From: Gloeocapsa sp. PCC 7428
GTDB taxonomy: Bacteria; Cyanobacteriota; Cyanobacteriia; Cyanobacteriales; Chroococcidiopsidaceae
NCBI RefSeq assembly: GCF_000317555.1
Contig: NC_019745.1
Span: 2,542,001 to 2,606,000 of the forward strand
DNA length: 64,000 bases
Reading direction: 5' to 3'
Part shown: positions 43,840 through 53,076 of the stretch, piece after piece
Layout: every line of letters starts with the position of its first letter
How positions within the stretch are numbered: position 1 is the first letter of the stretch
Notes under the pieces: generated by a model
What the model was told of the DNA's origin: nothing
The model's input: the letters and a program-made list of their open reading frames with translations, nothing else
Databases searched by the model: none
Translations under genes and position numbers: made by a program

Positions 43840-43992
43840 GATTTACGCAATCTTAGCGTTTTGAGCGGAACCAAGACTTGGGGGCTTTCCCCATTCCCCG
43901 CATCGGAGGACGCAACCGTCCCCCAAACCTCCTCCAAAAAAGCGGCTACTCATGCACAGCCGTGATTGTTCGGGGTAGCTGTTGCGTAAATC
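43840..43992. repeat. 153-bp MITE-like element with 11-bp terminal inverted repeats
   Basis: GATTTACGCAA (43840-43850) and TTGCGTAAATC (43982-43992) are perfect inverted ends. The flanks TTAT on both sides could be a target duplication. The interior contains GGGGGCTTTCCCC and paired GGAGG/CCTCC stretches but no ORF. A non-autonomous transposon is likely. Confidence 0.65.
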
Positions 43993-44125
43993 TTATACCT
44001 AATGCCGCTTTCTACCTTTACAACACTCATTTCTGACGATAAACGCCGTCTTCCACAAGAAGGATGCTGCTTTTACGATCAATTGGTAATCTATCAATCA
44101 TTGAGTACATAACGACGAATCAGCT

Positions 44126-44380
44126 ATGCCATCAAATACACCATTGCAAGGCACCGATTTAGTAGATTGTGCCAGAGCTAATGCTAAGCAAGGAATTGAA
44201 ACTGCGGCTTACCAATGCGGCTATGGTGAAGATGTGAATGCATTTGCGAAAGAACTCAAAGCCGCTTGCGAACAAATGAATCTGCAAGTTAAAGAATTGA
44301 GTGAACTCATTGACGAGCAAGAAATGCCTTTACAGCTGGGAGGTGAAATTGTTGCTCCTGATACACCATCTGAGCTATAA
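44126..44380 (+). CDS. Small conserved-looking helical protein
   Basis: This 84-residue protein has no signal (ATG at 44126). TDLVDCARANAKQGIETAAYQCGYGEDVNAFAKELKAACEQMNL is followed by an acidic helix and a TPSEL tail. Similar small cyanobacterial proteins with a DLVDCA start exist, but no function is known. It converges on mgtE with 7 bases between the stop codons. Confidence 0.7.
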   Translation: MPSNTPLQGTDLVDCARANAKQGIETAAYQCGYGEDVNAFAKELKAACEQMNLQVKELSELIDEQEMPLQLGGEIVAPDTPSEL

Positions 44381-44387
44381 ACAGCTT

Positions 44388-45788
44388 CTACAGTCGCAAA
44401 ATTGCGCGGGCTAAGTTGAAGTAAATCAAGACACCTAGCACATCCACAGCCGTTGTAATAAAGGGTGCAGACATTAAGGCTGGGTCTAAGCCTATTAAGC
44501 GAAACAAAAAAGGTAATGCAGAACCTGATACAGACGCAAGAATCGAAATTGCGACTAGACTCATCCCAACCGCGATCGCGACTAACCAACTTCCCTGCAA
44601 AAAGTAACTCCAGACAGTGGCGATGCTTCCTAGCATTGTCCCTAATAAAGCTCCGGCGATCGCTTCGCGCACTATGACTTGCAGCGGTCCTAGGGCTTTA
44701 ATTTCATCGGTATTCATCCCTCGGATCACAACAGTAGAAGACTGCGCGCCAACATTACCACCAGTACCAGTTAGCAAGGGAATAAAAGCTGCGAGCGTTA
44801 CTACTTTTTGTAAAATTTCTTCTTCAGACCTAATAATCGTTCCAGTAACAGTGTTAGTTAAAAGAAGCACAAATAACCAAACAACGCGCTTGCGTGCAAC
44901 TGTAATTAAATCAGTTTGGAAATAGTTATCTCCTCCTGATTGCACACCACCACCCAACGCATAAATATCTTCGGTGGTTTCTTGTTCTAAGATATCAATC
45001 ACGTCATCAACCGTGATAATTCCCACTAGACGCTGTTCGCGATCGACGACAGGCACCGCTAAAAAGTCATAGCGTTGAATTAATCTCGCCACTTCTTCCT
45101 GGTCAGTATCAGTATAAACAAATACAACTTCACGCGTCATGATTTCGCCGATCGTTTGCTGCGGCTGTGCGGTGACGAGTTCTCGTAGCGACAAAATCCC
45201 AGTTAATCGTCTTGCCGCGTCGGTGACATAAAGATAGTAAATTGTCTCAGTCGCATTTGCTAAACGGCGAATTCGCTCTAATGCTTGCGCGGCGGTAAAG
45301 TTTTCTTTTAATGAAATAAGTTCGGGTGTCATGATCCGCCCAGCCGTACCCGCTTCGTAACCTAATAGTTGAGCGGTTGCTTGGCGTTCCGCAGGACTCA
45401 GTTGTTCTAAAAGGCGAGTTACAAATTTTGCTGGTAATTCATCAAACAACCTGGCGCGATCGTCGGGTGACATTTTATCGACAATATCGAGAACATCTTG
45501 ACTTTTAAATTCGACGATGAGTGCTTCTTGAACACTTGAGTCAAGATATTCGTAAACCTCGATCGCTTCACTTTTCGATAGTAAACGAAAGGCGATCGCT
45601 TGCATTGCTTCTGGTAAGCCTTCGATTGCTTCCGCGATATCTGCGGGCTGTACAGGTTCTAAAATAGCCTTGGCTCCCTGCAAATCACCTTGTTCGAGGA
45701 GTGATTGCAGTTGATTCCGTACTAACTCTCGCAGTTCCCTGCGCGAGACATCCTGAAATTGTGAGGATACATTGTTAGTTTCAGTCAA
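44388..45788 (-). CDS. mgtE: Magnesium transporter MgtE
   Basis: This 466-residue protein has the full MgtE plan. The N-domain of MgtE repeats spans about 30-140 (LEPVQPADIAEAIEGLP, SPDDRARLFDELPAKFVTRLL). A CBS pair covers about 150-270 (GRIMTPELISL and GEIMTREVVFVYTDTD). Five membrane helices extend to the C-terminus, with TGTGGNVGAQSSTVVIRG and GSALPFLFRLIGLDPA as pore-region motifs. It mediates Mg2+ uptake gated by cytosolic Mg2+. An M-box riboswitch was not evident in the upstream 270 bases. Confidence 0.95.
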   Translation of the reverse strand: MTETNNVSSQFQDVSRRELRELVRNQLQSLLEQGDLQGAKAILEPVQPADIAEAIEGLPEAMQAIAFRLLSKSEAIEVYEYLDSSVQEALIVEFKSQDVLDIVDKMSPDDRARLFDELPAKFVTRLLEQLSPAERQATAQLLGYEAGTAGRIMTPELISLKENFTAAQALERIRRLANATETIYYLYVTDAARRLTGILSLRELVTAQPQQTIGEIMTREVVFVYTDTDQEEVARLIQRYDFLAVPVVDREQRLVGIITVDDVIDILEQETTEDIYALGGGVQSGGDNYFQTDLITVARKRVVWLFVLLLTNTVTGTIIRSEEEILQKVVTLAAFIPLLTGTGGNVGAQSSTVVIRGMNTDEIKALGPLQVIVREAIAGALLGTMLGSIATVWSYFLQGSWLVAIAVGMSLVAISILASVSGSALPFLFRLIGLDPALMSAPFITTAVDVLGVLIYFNLARAILRL

Positions 45789-46058
45789 AGCTTACCGTCC
45801 TGAACCCAAAAGTGCAAAATTCGCTGCTTTTAGTCTATGTGATATGGGCGAATTTCCGAAATATTGATTAGTCTATAATTTTTTACAGCGAGCAAGATAG
45901 AAAGTCCGTAAGTTCGCACATTCTCACCCGTCACCCCTCTCTTAAGCCAAGTGCGGCATCACTCAAAATTCATCACTCCGCGAAGCAGTAAGGTGCGGCT
46001 TTTGCGGTGGAATGTTAAGTAAACACCGAACTGTTACTCGCGATCGCTTACTTTTACA

Positions 46059-46772
46059 ATGACTGTAGAGCGGTTAAGTTCAAGCTCTCACATTGGTAAG
46101 TCAATGTTTTACCTGCCGGTATCGCTGTTACTATTTCTCGTCTTATTGCTGTTTCTACCCTTTTTGTGGTTTACGCTAGCAGTTGACGTTATTAGGCTAG
46201 CGGTAGCCAAGTTGGGGTTTGCACCCGATGTAGCGGTGTTATTACTAGCTGCGGTAATCGTTGGCAGCACAATCAATATTCCACTTTACAAAGTTGAAGC
46301 GCCGCAACCAACAGCAGATAATTTAACTGAATTATGGTTGCGCGAGTATTGGGGTATTCCGCTCAAACGGATGAAACGCTCTACTGTCGTTGCGATTAAT
46401 GTAGGAGGCGGTGTCATTCCTGTAGGATTAGCATTGTATCAATTTACGCAAGGTAATACCTTGGCAATTGTGTTAGTGACGGCGATCGTGACGGTTGTTA
46501 GTTACTATGCAGCTAGAGTTGTGCCAGGAATTGGCATTCAAATGAATCCCTTAATCGCACCGTTGACTGCGGCATTATCAGCAATGGTCTTGGCAACAGC
46601 CCATGCAGCACCAGTGGCTTTTGCTGGTGGAATTTTAGGAACTTTGATTGGTGCTGACTTATTTCACCTCAAAGATATTCAATCGATGAGTTCGGGGGTT
46701 TTAAGTATTGGTGGTGCAGGAGTATTTGATGGTATTACTTTGTGCGGTTTGTTCGCCTTACTCTTGACCTAA
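46059..46772 (+). CDS. DUF1614 membrane protein
   Basis: This 237-residue protein has about seven hydrophobic segments. The family blocks are GSTINIPLYKVE near residues 69-80, VGGGVIPVGLALYQF near 120, PGIGIQMNPLIAPLTAALSAMVLA near 155, APVAFAGGILGTLIGADLFHL near 188 and GGAGVFDGITLCGL at the end. DUF1614 proteins are integral membrane proteins of unknown function. The gene stands upstream of ftsH with 140 bases between. Confidence 0.85.
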   Translation: MTVERLSSSSHIGKSMFYLPVSLLLFLVLLLFLPFLWFTLAVDVIRLAVAKLGFAPDVAVLLLAAVIVGSTINIPLYKVEAPQPTADNLTELWLREYWGIPLKRMKRSTVVAINVGGGVIPVGLALYQFTQGNTLAIVLVTAIVTVVSYYAARVVPGIGIQMNPLIAPLTAALSAMVLATAHAAPVAFAGGILGTLIGADLFHLKDIQSMSSGVLSIGGAGVFDGITLCGLFALLLT

Positions 46773-46912
46773 ATTAGAGGTCAGGGGTCAGAGGTCAGAG
46801 ATCGGGGCTAGCTGATCAATACCATAGGTACAAACACAAGGCGTCTTCTTCATAGAATTTCTATCTGACCTTTGATCTCCAACTTCTTTTCATATTAGGA
46901 GAAGCTATTCAA

Positions 46913-48844
46913 ATGCCTGTTGAAACAAACAATAACAAGCGCTCGAAAAAGCCGCCACAAGCACGGCAATTCGGAGGCAGCTTGCTGATTTTATTTACGA
47001 TACTTTTGCTACTAAACTTTATTGTGCCAAGCTTTGGTCCGCGTTTACCGCAAGTTTCTTACAGCGATTTTATTGCGCAAGTCGAAGCGGATAAAGTCGA
47101 TCGGGCAATTGTTGGTAGCGACCGCATCGAGTTTGCACTCAAATCCGAAACACCAGAAGAAACGGGTCAAGCTTTTACCACAACACCAATTGCGATTGAC
47201 TTAGATCTTCCCAAAATTCTTCGCGACCATAATGTTAAATTTGCGGCTCCAGCACCGAATAATAATGGTTGGATTGGCACAATTTTAAGTTGGGTGATAC
47301 CGCCATTAATTTTCTTTGGAATTTGGGGATTTTTAATTAACCGTCAAGGTGGCGGTCCTGCTGCGTTAACGGTTGGTAAAAGTAAAGCGCGTATCTACTC
47401 CGAAGGAACTACCGGAGTTAAATTCGGTGATGTCGCCGGAGTTGAAGAAGCTAAACAAGAAGTCCAAGAAATTGTTGATTTCCTCAAAAATGCGGGTAAA
47501 TATACTCGACTTGGAGCGAAAATTCCTAAGGGAGTTCTACTTGTCGGACCTCCAGGAACAGGAAAAACCTTACTCGCAAAAGCGATCGCCGGTGAAGCGG
47601 GTGTTCCTTTCTTTAGCATTTCCGGTTCAGAATTTATCGAGTTATTTGTCGGTGTCGGTGCAGCGCGCGTCCGCGATCTATTTGAACAAGCGAAGCAACA
47701 AGCGCCTTGTATCGTCTTTATTGACGAGTTAGATGCTTTGGGTAAATCGCGAGGCGGTGCTAACGGCTTTGTTGGCGGTAACGACGAACGCGAACAAACG
47801 CTAAACCAGTTGCTTACCGAAATGGATGGTTTTGATGCGAATACTGGCGTAATCATCATCGCCGCGACAAACCGTCCTGAAGTGCTAGATCCTGCGCTAC
47901 GCCGTCCAGGAAGATTTGACCGTCAAGTTGTTGTCGATCGCCCTGATAAAGTCGGTCGCGAAGCGATTCTCAAAGTTCATGCACGGAATGTGAAGTTAGC
48001 GGATGATGTCGATTTGCTAACCGTTGCCGGACGTACCCCAGGCTTTGCGGGAGCCGATTTGGCAAACTTAGTGAACGAAGCCGCACTTCTCGCCGCCCGC
48101 CAAAATCGCGAAGCTGTGTCGATGAGTGACTTTAATGAAGCAATCGAGCGTGTCGTGGCTGGTTTAGAGAGGCGATCGCGCGTTCTCAATGAAAATGAGA
48201 AAAAGACCGTTGCTTACCATGAAGTTGGTCATGCGATTATCGGTGCTTTGATGCCTGGTGCGGGTAAAGTCGAGAAAATCTCAGTGGTTCCTCGCGGTGT
48301 AGGTGCATTAGGTTATACCGTACAAATGCCCGAAGAAGACCGCTTTTTAATGATTGAAGATGAGTTACGCGGGCGGATTGCAACGCTACTTGGCGGACGC
48401 TCTGCTGAAGAATTGATTTTCGGGAAAGTATCTACAGGGGCGAGTGATGACATTCAAAAAGCTACTGATTTAGCAGAACGCGCTGTGACACTTTACGGTA
48501 TGAGTGATGAGTTAGGTCCAGTTGCTTTTGAGAAAATCCAACAAGAGTTTCTCGGCGGTTTTAGCAACCCGCGTCGTTCAGTTAGCCCCAAAGTTGCAGA
48601 AGAAATCGACCGCGAAGTCAAAGAAATCGTTGATGGAGCGCATCACATTGCTTTAAGCATTTTGGCTCAAAATCGCGACTTGTTAGAGGAAACGGCACAG
48701 ATCTTATTGCAGCAAGAAATCCTCGAAGGCGAAAAACTACGCGAACAACTGAAAAAAGTGCAAGCACCATCCGAGTTAGATGAGTGGCTGCGTAGTGGCA
48801 AGTTATCTCCTGACAAGCCTTTGATGCAATCAGTTTTGGTGTAA
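46913..48844 (+). CDS. ftsH: ATP-dependent zinc metalloprotease FtsH
   Basis: This 643-residue membrane AAA+ protease has two membrane helices (about 22-40 and 122-143) flanking a periplasmic/lumenal domain. Walker A GPPGTGKT lies at 212-219, Walker [11 protein letters not shown] near 267-276, the [23 protein letters not shown] starts near 318, and the zinc site HEVGH is at 436-440. It degrades photodamaged D1 and misassembled membrane proteins; cyanobacteria have several paralogues. A good ribosome-binding site (AGGAGAAG) precedes the ATG. A HIP1-based terminator follows. Confidence 0.95.
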   Translation: MPVETNNNKRSKKPPQARQFGGSLLILFTILLLLNFIVPSFGPRLPQVSYSDFIAQVEADKVDRAIVGSDRIEFALKSETPEETGQAFTTTPIAIDLDLPKILRDHNVKFAAPAPNNNGWIGTILSWVIPPLIFFGIWGFLINRQGGGPAALTVGKSKARIYSEGTTGVKFGDVAGVEEAKQEVQEIVDFLKNAGKYTRLGAKIPKGVLLVGPPGTGKTLLAKAIAGEAGVPFFSISGSEFIELFVGVGAARVRDLFEQAKQQAPCIVFIDELDALGKSRGGANGFVGGNDEREQTLNQLLTEMDGFDANTGVIIIAATNRPEVLDPALRRPGRFDRQVVVDRPDKVGREAILKVHARNVKLADDVDLLTVAGRTPGFAGADLANLVNEAALLAARQNREAVSMSDFNEAIERVVAGLERRSRVLNENEKKTVAYHEVGHAIIGALMPGAGKVEKISVVPRGVGALGYTVQMPEEDRFLMIEDELRGRIATLLGGRSAEELIFGKVSTGASDDIQKATDLAERAVTLYGMSDELGPVAFEKIQQEFLGGFSNPRRSVSPKVAEEIDREVKEIVDGAHHIALSILAQNRDLLEETAQILLQQEILEGEKLREQLKKVQAPSELDEWLRSGKLSPDKPLMQSVLV

Positions 48845-48863
48845 GTGAGACTAAAGAATTAAG

Positions 48864-48897
48864 GCGATCGCTTCTCATGCAAGGGCGATCGCTTTTT
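48864..48897 (+). terminator. ftsH terminator made of two HIP1 octamers
   Basis: GCGATCGC at 48864-48871 pairs with GCGATCGC at 48885-48892, followed by TTTTT. It begins 19 bases after the ftsH stop. Confidence 0.78.
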
Positions 48898-48909
48898 CTT
48901 GTCAATAAA

Positions 48910-49011
48910 TAGACTTCTTGCATGAATCACAAACGCCCTCTGACTGAAGTCAGGGGCTACTCAAGCAAAGTGTACTTTCGTACACTGAGGCAAGACTTTT
49001 ATCAATAAGTT
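48910..49011 (+). repeat. 102-bp interspersed repeat, copy 2 (MITE-like)
   Basis: It matches 22999-23100 at 101 of 102 positions in the same orientation, about 26 kb away. Confidence 0.85.
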
Positions 49012-49160
49012 GACAGTGGTAGATTGTCTTTTGTTTGGCTGTGAATTTATTCATCAAGCATTCATGCAGGAGGTTTAATCAATGCGTGTGAGTCTCGCCC
49101 TCACCCTAAATCCCTCTCCCAAACTTGGTAGAAGGACTTTGACAGAACGCTTTTTGGCAC

Positions 49161-49475
49161 TCAATCTTCTGTATCTAACCGCCGAATTCTTCGCTGTAAT
49201 TCAATTTCTTGCGAACTACAAATTGTTTCCAAATCAGCGACTCGCTGTTCTAAGTTCTTGATACTATTTGCCAAATTGTTACTTGCGTCATTATCTGAGC
49301 TACGCCAAACGGCAACTGTACCAATAGCGGCACCTGTCACTACCGCTAATGGCAGAATAGGACCACTTCTAGTAACAGGGACTAACGGAATGCAGATCGC
49401 AAGCATACCTGTCGCAAAGCCCCAGATTTTGCCGGTAGCTGAAACGCGGATATCTGTCTCGGAGTTACTTGCCAT
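49161..49475 (-). CDS. Small membrane protein with C-terminal coiled coil
   Basis: This 104-residue protein has a short polar N-terminus, two hydrophobic helices (about 16-33 and 38-57) and a charged, heptad-patterned C-terminus (NNLANSIKNLEQRVADLETICSSQEIELQRRIRRLDTED). This pattern of two helices then a coiled coil recurs in small cyanobacterial proteins of unknown function. It is monocistronic. Confidence 0.65.
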   Translation of the reverse strand: MASNSETDIRVSATGKIWGFATGMLAICIPLVPVTRSGPILPLAVVTGAAIGTVAVWRSSDNDASNNLANSIKNLEQRVADLETICSSQEIELQRRIRRLDTED

Positions 49476-49960
49476 AAAATAGTAGATTCTACATTAAATA
49501 AACAAAAGTTTTAATAAACTAAGATTCGCTCTATTCCTGCTTAGTCAGGTTAATACACGGCGTTAGGTCTAATGCTGCAAGTATTATTCTTGAGCTAGCA
49601 AGACCTGATAAAAATTCACTCTATCTTTAGATTAATCTCTCTAGGTAGATGACCGAGGTAAATAAAGTTTTAACAATATTATTTATAAGTGAAATTAATT
49701 AGTGAGCAGAGTGATTCTGCATTTGGGTACAGCGTAACGGGCTTTCAGCCTAGTGGTACTAAACTTTAGCTCAGGTAGAAACAACAAGCGATCGCTTTCA
49801 AGTTGTTGGTCACGGTTACAACCAATTTTGGGTTGCTTGAGTATCAAAGCTTTAGTGAATAATAATCATTTTCATAAAGAAAATTGACCCCACTATTTAG
49901 CTGTATTGCAACATTGTTGCGCATAAAAAAAGAGTTGAGGGGGGCTTTTAAGCTGCAATT
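49476..49960. other. Intergenic region upstream of gntP
   Basis: AT-rich and without ORFs. At 49857-49873, GAATAATAATCATTTTC resembles a degenerate Fur box (consensus GATAATGATAATCATTATC) but the context is not iron-related. A HIP1 site lies near 49790. Confidence 0.45.
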
Positions 49961-51307
49961 ATGTCACCTGGTGTATTAATTCTAATCGCGATGCTCGGCA
50001 TCGGCTTACTGCTGTTTCTGGTAATGGGTTTAAGGCTACAAGCATTCGTAGCTTTGCTCTTGAGTAGTTTATTCGTTGCGGTTGCAGCAGGAATACCTTT
50101 AAATGAGATTGCCAGCACAATTCAACAAGGTATGGGGAACACCCTTGGCTTTATTGCGATTGTGGTTGGTTTGGGTACGATGTTTGGCGAGATGTTACGC
50201 GTGTCTGGCGGCGCGGAACAATTAGCAAATACTTTAGTAAGACGCTTTGGACAAGATCGCGCGCAGTGGGCGTTAGGCTTGACAGGATTTTTAGTCGCAA
50301 TTCCTGTCTTCTTTGATGTTGGTTTAATTATTCTGATTCCGCTGGTGTACAGTTTAGCGCAACGGACTGGAAAATCGTTGCTGTATTATGCCATTCCCTT
50401 AACCGCAGGGTTAGCAATCACTCACAGCTACATTCCACCAACGCCAGGTCCGGTTGCGGTTGCGTCATTAATTAATGCGGATCTGGGTTGGGTGATTTTG
50501 TTTGGTGCGATCGCGGGTTTACCGGCAATGATCGTCGGTGGTGTCTTCTTTGGTAAGTACATCGGCGGGAAAATCCACGTGAAAGTGCCAGAATACATGA
50601 TCATTGACGCACCAGAAAAGGAAGTGGCAAAAGACCCACCGCCGTTTGGTATAATCGTTGCCATTATTGCAATTCCACTTTTACTGATTTTGCTCAATAC
50701 TGTTTCTGGAATTTTGTTACCAGAAGGTAATTTTGTCCGTAATTTACTCGGATTTTTAGGACATCCATTTACCGCGTTACTTCTTGCGGCGCTTGCTTCG
50801 TTTTATTTATTAGGAACTCGACGCGGTTACACGCCAGATGAAATTCAAACTATCGCAACAAAATCGCTCGAACCAGTAGGATTGATTATTTTAGTTACAG
50901 GTGCGGGTGGTGTTTTTGGCAGAGTTTTGGTAACAAGTGGCGTCGGTGATGCGTTAGCCGGTGTCATGGCGGCATCAAACTTACCGATTATTCTTCTTGC
51001 GTTTCTTATTGCGACTGCGGTACGAGTTTCGCAAGGTTCGGCAACAGTATCAATGGTAACAGCCGCAGGAATTATGGCACCCGCAATCGAAGCAGGGAAT
51101 TATTCTGCACCAATGGGTGGGTTAATTACAATTGCGATCGCATCCGGTGCAACCGTACTTTCCCACGTTAACGATTCAGGTTTCTGGTTAGTCAGTCGTT
51201 ATCTCGGATTATCTGAGAAAAATACACTACGTTCGTGGACAGTCATGGAGACGATCATTGGTTTGGTGGGCTTTTTGATCGTGTTTTTGATCAGCTTTTT
51301 TGTGTAA
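49961..51307 (+). CDS. gntP: Gluconate:H+ symporter, GntP family
   Basis: This 448-residue membrane protein has about 12 hydrophobic segments. GntP hallmarks are IAIVVGLGTMFGEMLRVSGGAEQLANTLVRRFG, PVFFDVGLIILIPL near residue 107, THSYIPPTPGPVAVASLINADLG near 145, the cytoplasmic KVPEYMIIDAPEKEVAKDPP, and RVSQGSATVSMVTAAGIMAP near 352. It imports gluconate or related sugar acids with protons. The gluconokinase gene follows 105 bases downstream in the same direction, forming an uptake-and-phosphorylation unit. Confidence 0.93.
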   Translation: MSPGVLILIAMLGIGLLLFLVMGLRLQAFVALLLSSLFVAVAAGIPLNEIASTIQQGMGNTLGFIAIVVGLGTMFGEMLRVSGGAEQLANTLVRRFGQDRAQWALGLTGFLVAIPVFFDVGLIILIPLVYSLAQRTGKSLLYYAIPLTAGLAITHSYIPPTPGPVAVASLINADLGWVILFGAIAGLPAMIVGGVFFGKYIGGKIHVKVPEYMIIDAPEKEVAKDPPPFGIIVAIIAIPLLLILLNTVSGILLPEGNFVRNLLGFLGHPFTALLLAALASFYLLGTRRGYTPDEIQTIATKSLEPVGLIILVTGAGGVFGRVLVTSGVGDALAGVMAASNLPIILLAFLIATAVRVSQGSATVSMVTAAGIMAPAIEAGNYSAPMGGLITIAIASGATVLSHVNDSGFWLVSRYLGLSEKNTLRSWTVMETIIGLVGFLIVFLISFFV

Positions 51308-51412
51308 CTAAGTAGCGAATGGGTAATGGGTAATTCTAGATGAATATTATTTCCAATTACCAGTTACCAATTTACTTACGTTTATTTTCACCCACTGACT
51401 AATCCTAAATCT

Positions 51413-52960
51413 ATGAGTCAAACTTACTTTCTCGGTGTTGATATTGGCACCACGAGTACAAAAGCGATTGTTTTTTCGGCTTCAGGTGCAATTAAAGGTA
51501 TGGGGAATCGGGGATATAAAATTATTGTCCCCAAACCCACTTGGGCAGAACAAGACCCTGAAGCAATTTTTTCCGCGGTGATTGCAGCAGTGCGCGATGC
51601 AGTAGATGCAGCAGAAATTTCAAAATCGGCGATCGCCGCCTTGGGCTTTAGCGCAGCAACACACAGTTTAATCGCCGTTGATGCCAAAAACTATCCTTTA
51701 ACAAATGCCATTATTTGGGCAGACAATCGCAGTATTCATCAGACAGAATTCCTCAAGCAACAAGATCTGAAACACGATCTTTACTTGCGTACCGGAAGCC
51801 CGATTCATCCAGTTTCCGTTGTCACAAAGTTGATGTGGATGCGCGAATCGAACCCAGATGTTTTTGAGAAAGCTGCTAAGTTTATCTCGATCAAAGAGTA
51901 TATTTTCTATCAATTATTCGAGCGCTACGTGATTGATTACTCGATCGCATCAGCGACAGGGTTACTCAATTTAAAACAGCTTGATTGGGATACCGAGGCG
52001 CTGCAACTTGCCGGAATACGTGCAGAACAATTGAGTGAACTCGTTTCGCCAACGCACGTTTTGCGGGGGATGAAAACACGTTATGCAGAAGTTATGTGCA
52101 TTGCACCTGATACACCCGTTGTGATTGGGGCAAATGATGGTGTTTTAGCCAACTTGGGAGTTGGAGCGATCGCTAAAGGCGAAGTCGCGATTACGATTGG
52201 TACGAGTGGTGCAGTGCGCACGGTTGTAGATACACCACTAACGGATGAGAAAGAAAGAACGTTTTGTTACGCTTTAACTGAAAAACACTGGGTTATCGGT
52301 GGACCCACAAATAATGGTGGAATTGTTTTACGGTGGTTTCGCGATAACTTTTGCGCGCCAGAAGTCGCAAAAGCGAAGCACTTGGGGGTAGATCCGTACG
52401 ACTTGATGATTGCGTCGGCGATGGAAGTTTCTCCAGGCGCTGAAGGTTTGTTGTGTTTACCTTATTTATCAGGCGAACGCGCCCCGCATTGGAATGCGAA
52501 AACACGTGGTTTATTTTTTGGTGTGGGATTACATCACGGGCGATCGCATTTTGTCCGCGCAATTATAGAAGGCATCTTATTTAACGTTTACAGCGTTAAC
52601 GTCGCTTTACAAGAACTTACCGGAGATATTAAAGAAATTCGTGCTTCGGGTGGTTTTGCGCGTTCGACTCCTTGGCGACAACTAATGGCAGATTTGTTTG
52701 GAATTGAAGTACTTATGCCAGAAGTTTATGAAGGAAGCGGGTTTGGTGCAGCAGTCTTAGCAATGTATAGTGTCGGTGCGATCGCCGCTTTCGCTGACGT
52801 GCAAAAATTAATTCGCATTACCTATCGTCATAAACCTAATGCACATTTAGTCAGCACATATCACGATCTGTTCTCGTTGTACGAACGCTTGTATCAAAAC
52901 TTAGAAAATGAATTTAGTGCGATCGCCGATTATCAAAGCCAAGCAGTTAAGAGGAATTGA
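51413..52960 (+). CDS. gntK: Gluconokinase, FGGY family
   Basis: This 515-residue carbohydrate kinase has the ATPase-fold phosphate-1 loop GVDIGTTSTKAIVF at 8-21, ALGFSAATHSLIAVD, WADNRS near 101, the phosphate-2 region VAITIGTSGAVRTV near 260, the FGGY signature region (IRASGGFARSTPW near 404), and GSGFGAAVLAMY. It makes 6-phosphogluconate, which enters the oxidative pentose phosphate or Entner-Doudoroff route. Pairing with gntP supports gluconate over xylulose or glycerol, though FGGY enzymes are easily misassigned. Confidence 0.9.
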   Translation: MSQTYFLGVDIGTTSTKAIVFSASGAIKGMGNRGYKIIVPKPTWAEQDPEAIFSAVIAAVRDAVDAAEISKSAIAALGFSAATHSLIAVDAKNYPLTNAIIWADNRSIHQTEFLKQQDLKHDLYLRTGSPIHPVSVVTKLMWMRESNPDVFEKAAKFISIKEYIFYQLFERYVIDYSIASATGLLNLKQLDWDTEALQLAGIRAEQLSELVSPTHVLRGMKTRYAEVMCIAPDTPVVIGANDGVLANLGVGAIAKGEVAITIGTSGAVRTVVDTPLTDEKERTFCYALTEKHWVIGGPTNNGGIVLRWFRDNFCAPEVAKAKHLGVDPYDLMIASAMEVSPGAEGLLCLPYLSGERAPHWNAKTRGLFFGVGLHHGRSHFVRAIIEGILFNVYSVNVALQELTGDIKEIRASGGFARSTPWRQLMADLFGIEVLMPEVYEGSGFGAAVLAMYSVGAIAAFADVQKLIRITYRHKPNAHLVSTYHDLFSLYERLYQNLENEFSAIADYQSQAVKRN

Positions 52961-53076
52961 ATCTGAAACATTTTAAGCCTTAGGTTCAATCCTCAACTTA
53001 CATGGCGATCAGAGTGGGATGACAAGGTTCTTGCTAAGAGTTTATCGTAACTGGATAAAACTACGAATGAACACTT

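Larger units (their letters stand above)
48845..49160. other. Intergenic region with terminator, 102-bp repeat and a strong ribosome-binding site
   Basis: This contains the ftsH terminator, copy 2 of the 102-bp repeat, and AGGAGGTTTAATCA directly before ATG 49082, which opens a 59-codon ORF running antisense into the next gene. That ORF includes a common CCCTCACCC repeat and is probably not a gene. Confidence 0.55.

Noticed and set aside
45789-46058. Possible M-box riboswitch ahead of mgtE
   Set aside because: No recognisable M-box core or terminator/antiterminator pair was found on the minus strand.
49082-49261. 59-codon ORF with perfect AGGAGG spacing
   Set aside because: The sequence includes a common CCCTCACCCTAAATCCCTCTCCC-type repeat and runs antisense into the better supported 49161-49475 gene. 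It is probably a truncated start fused to repeat DNA.
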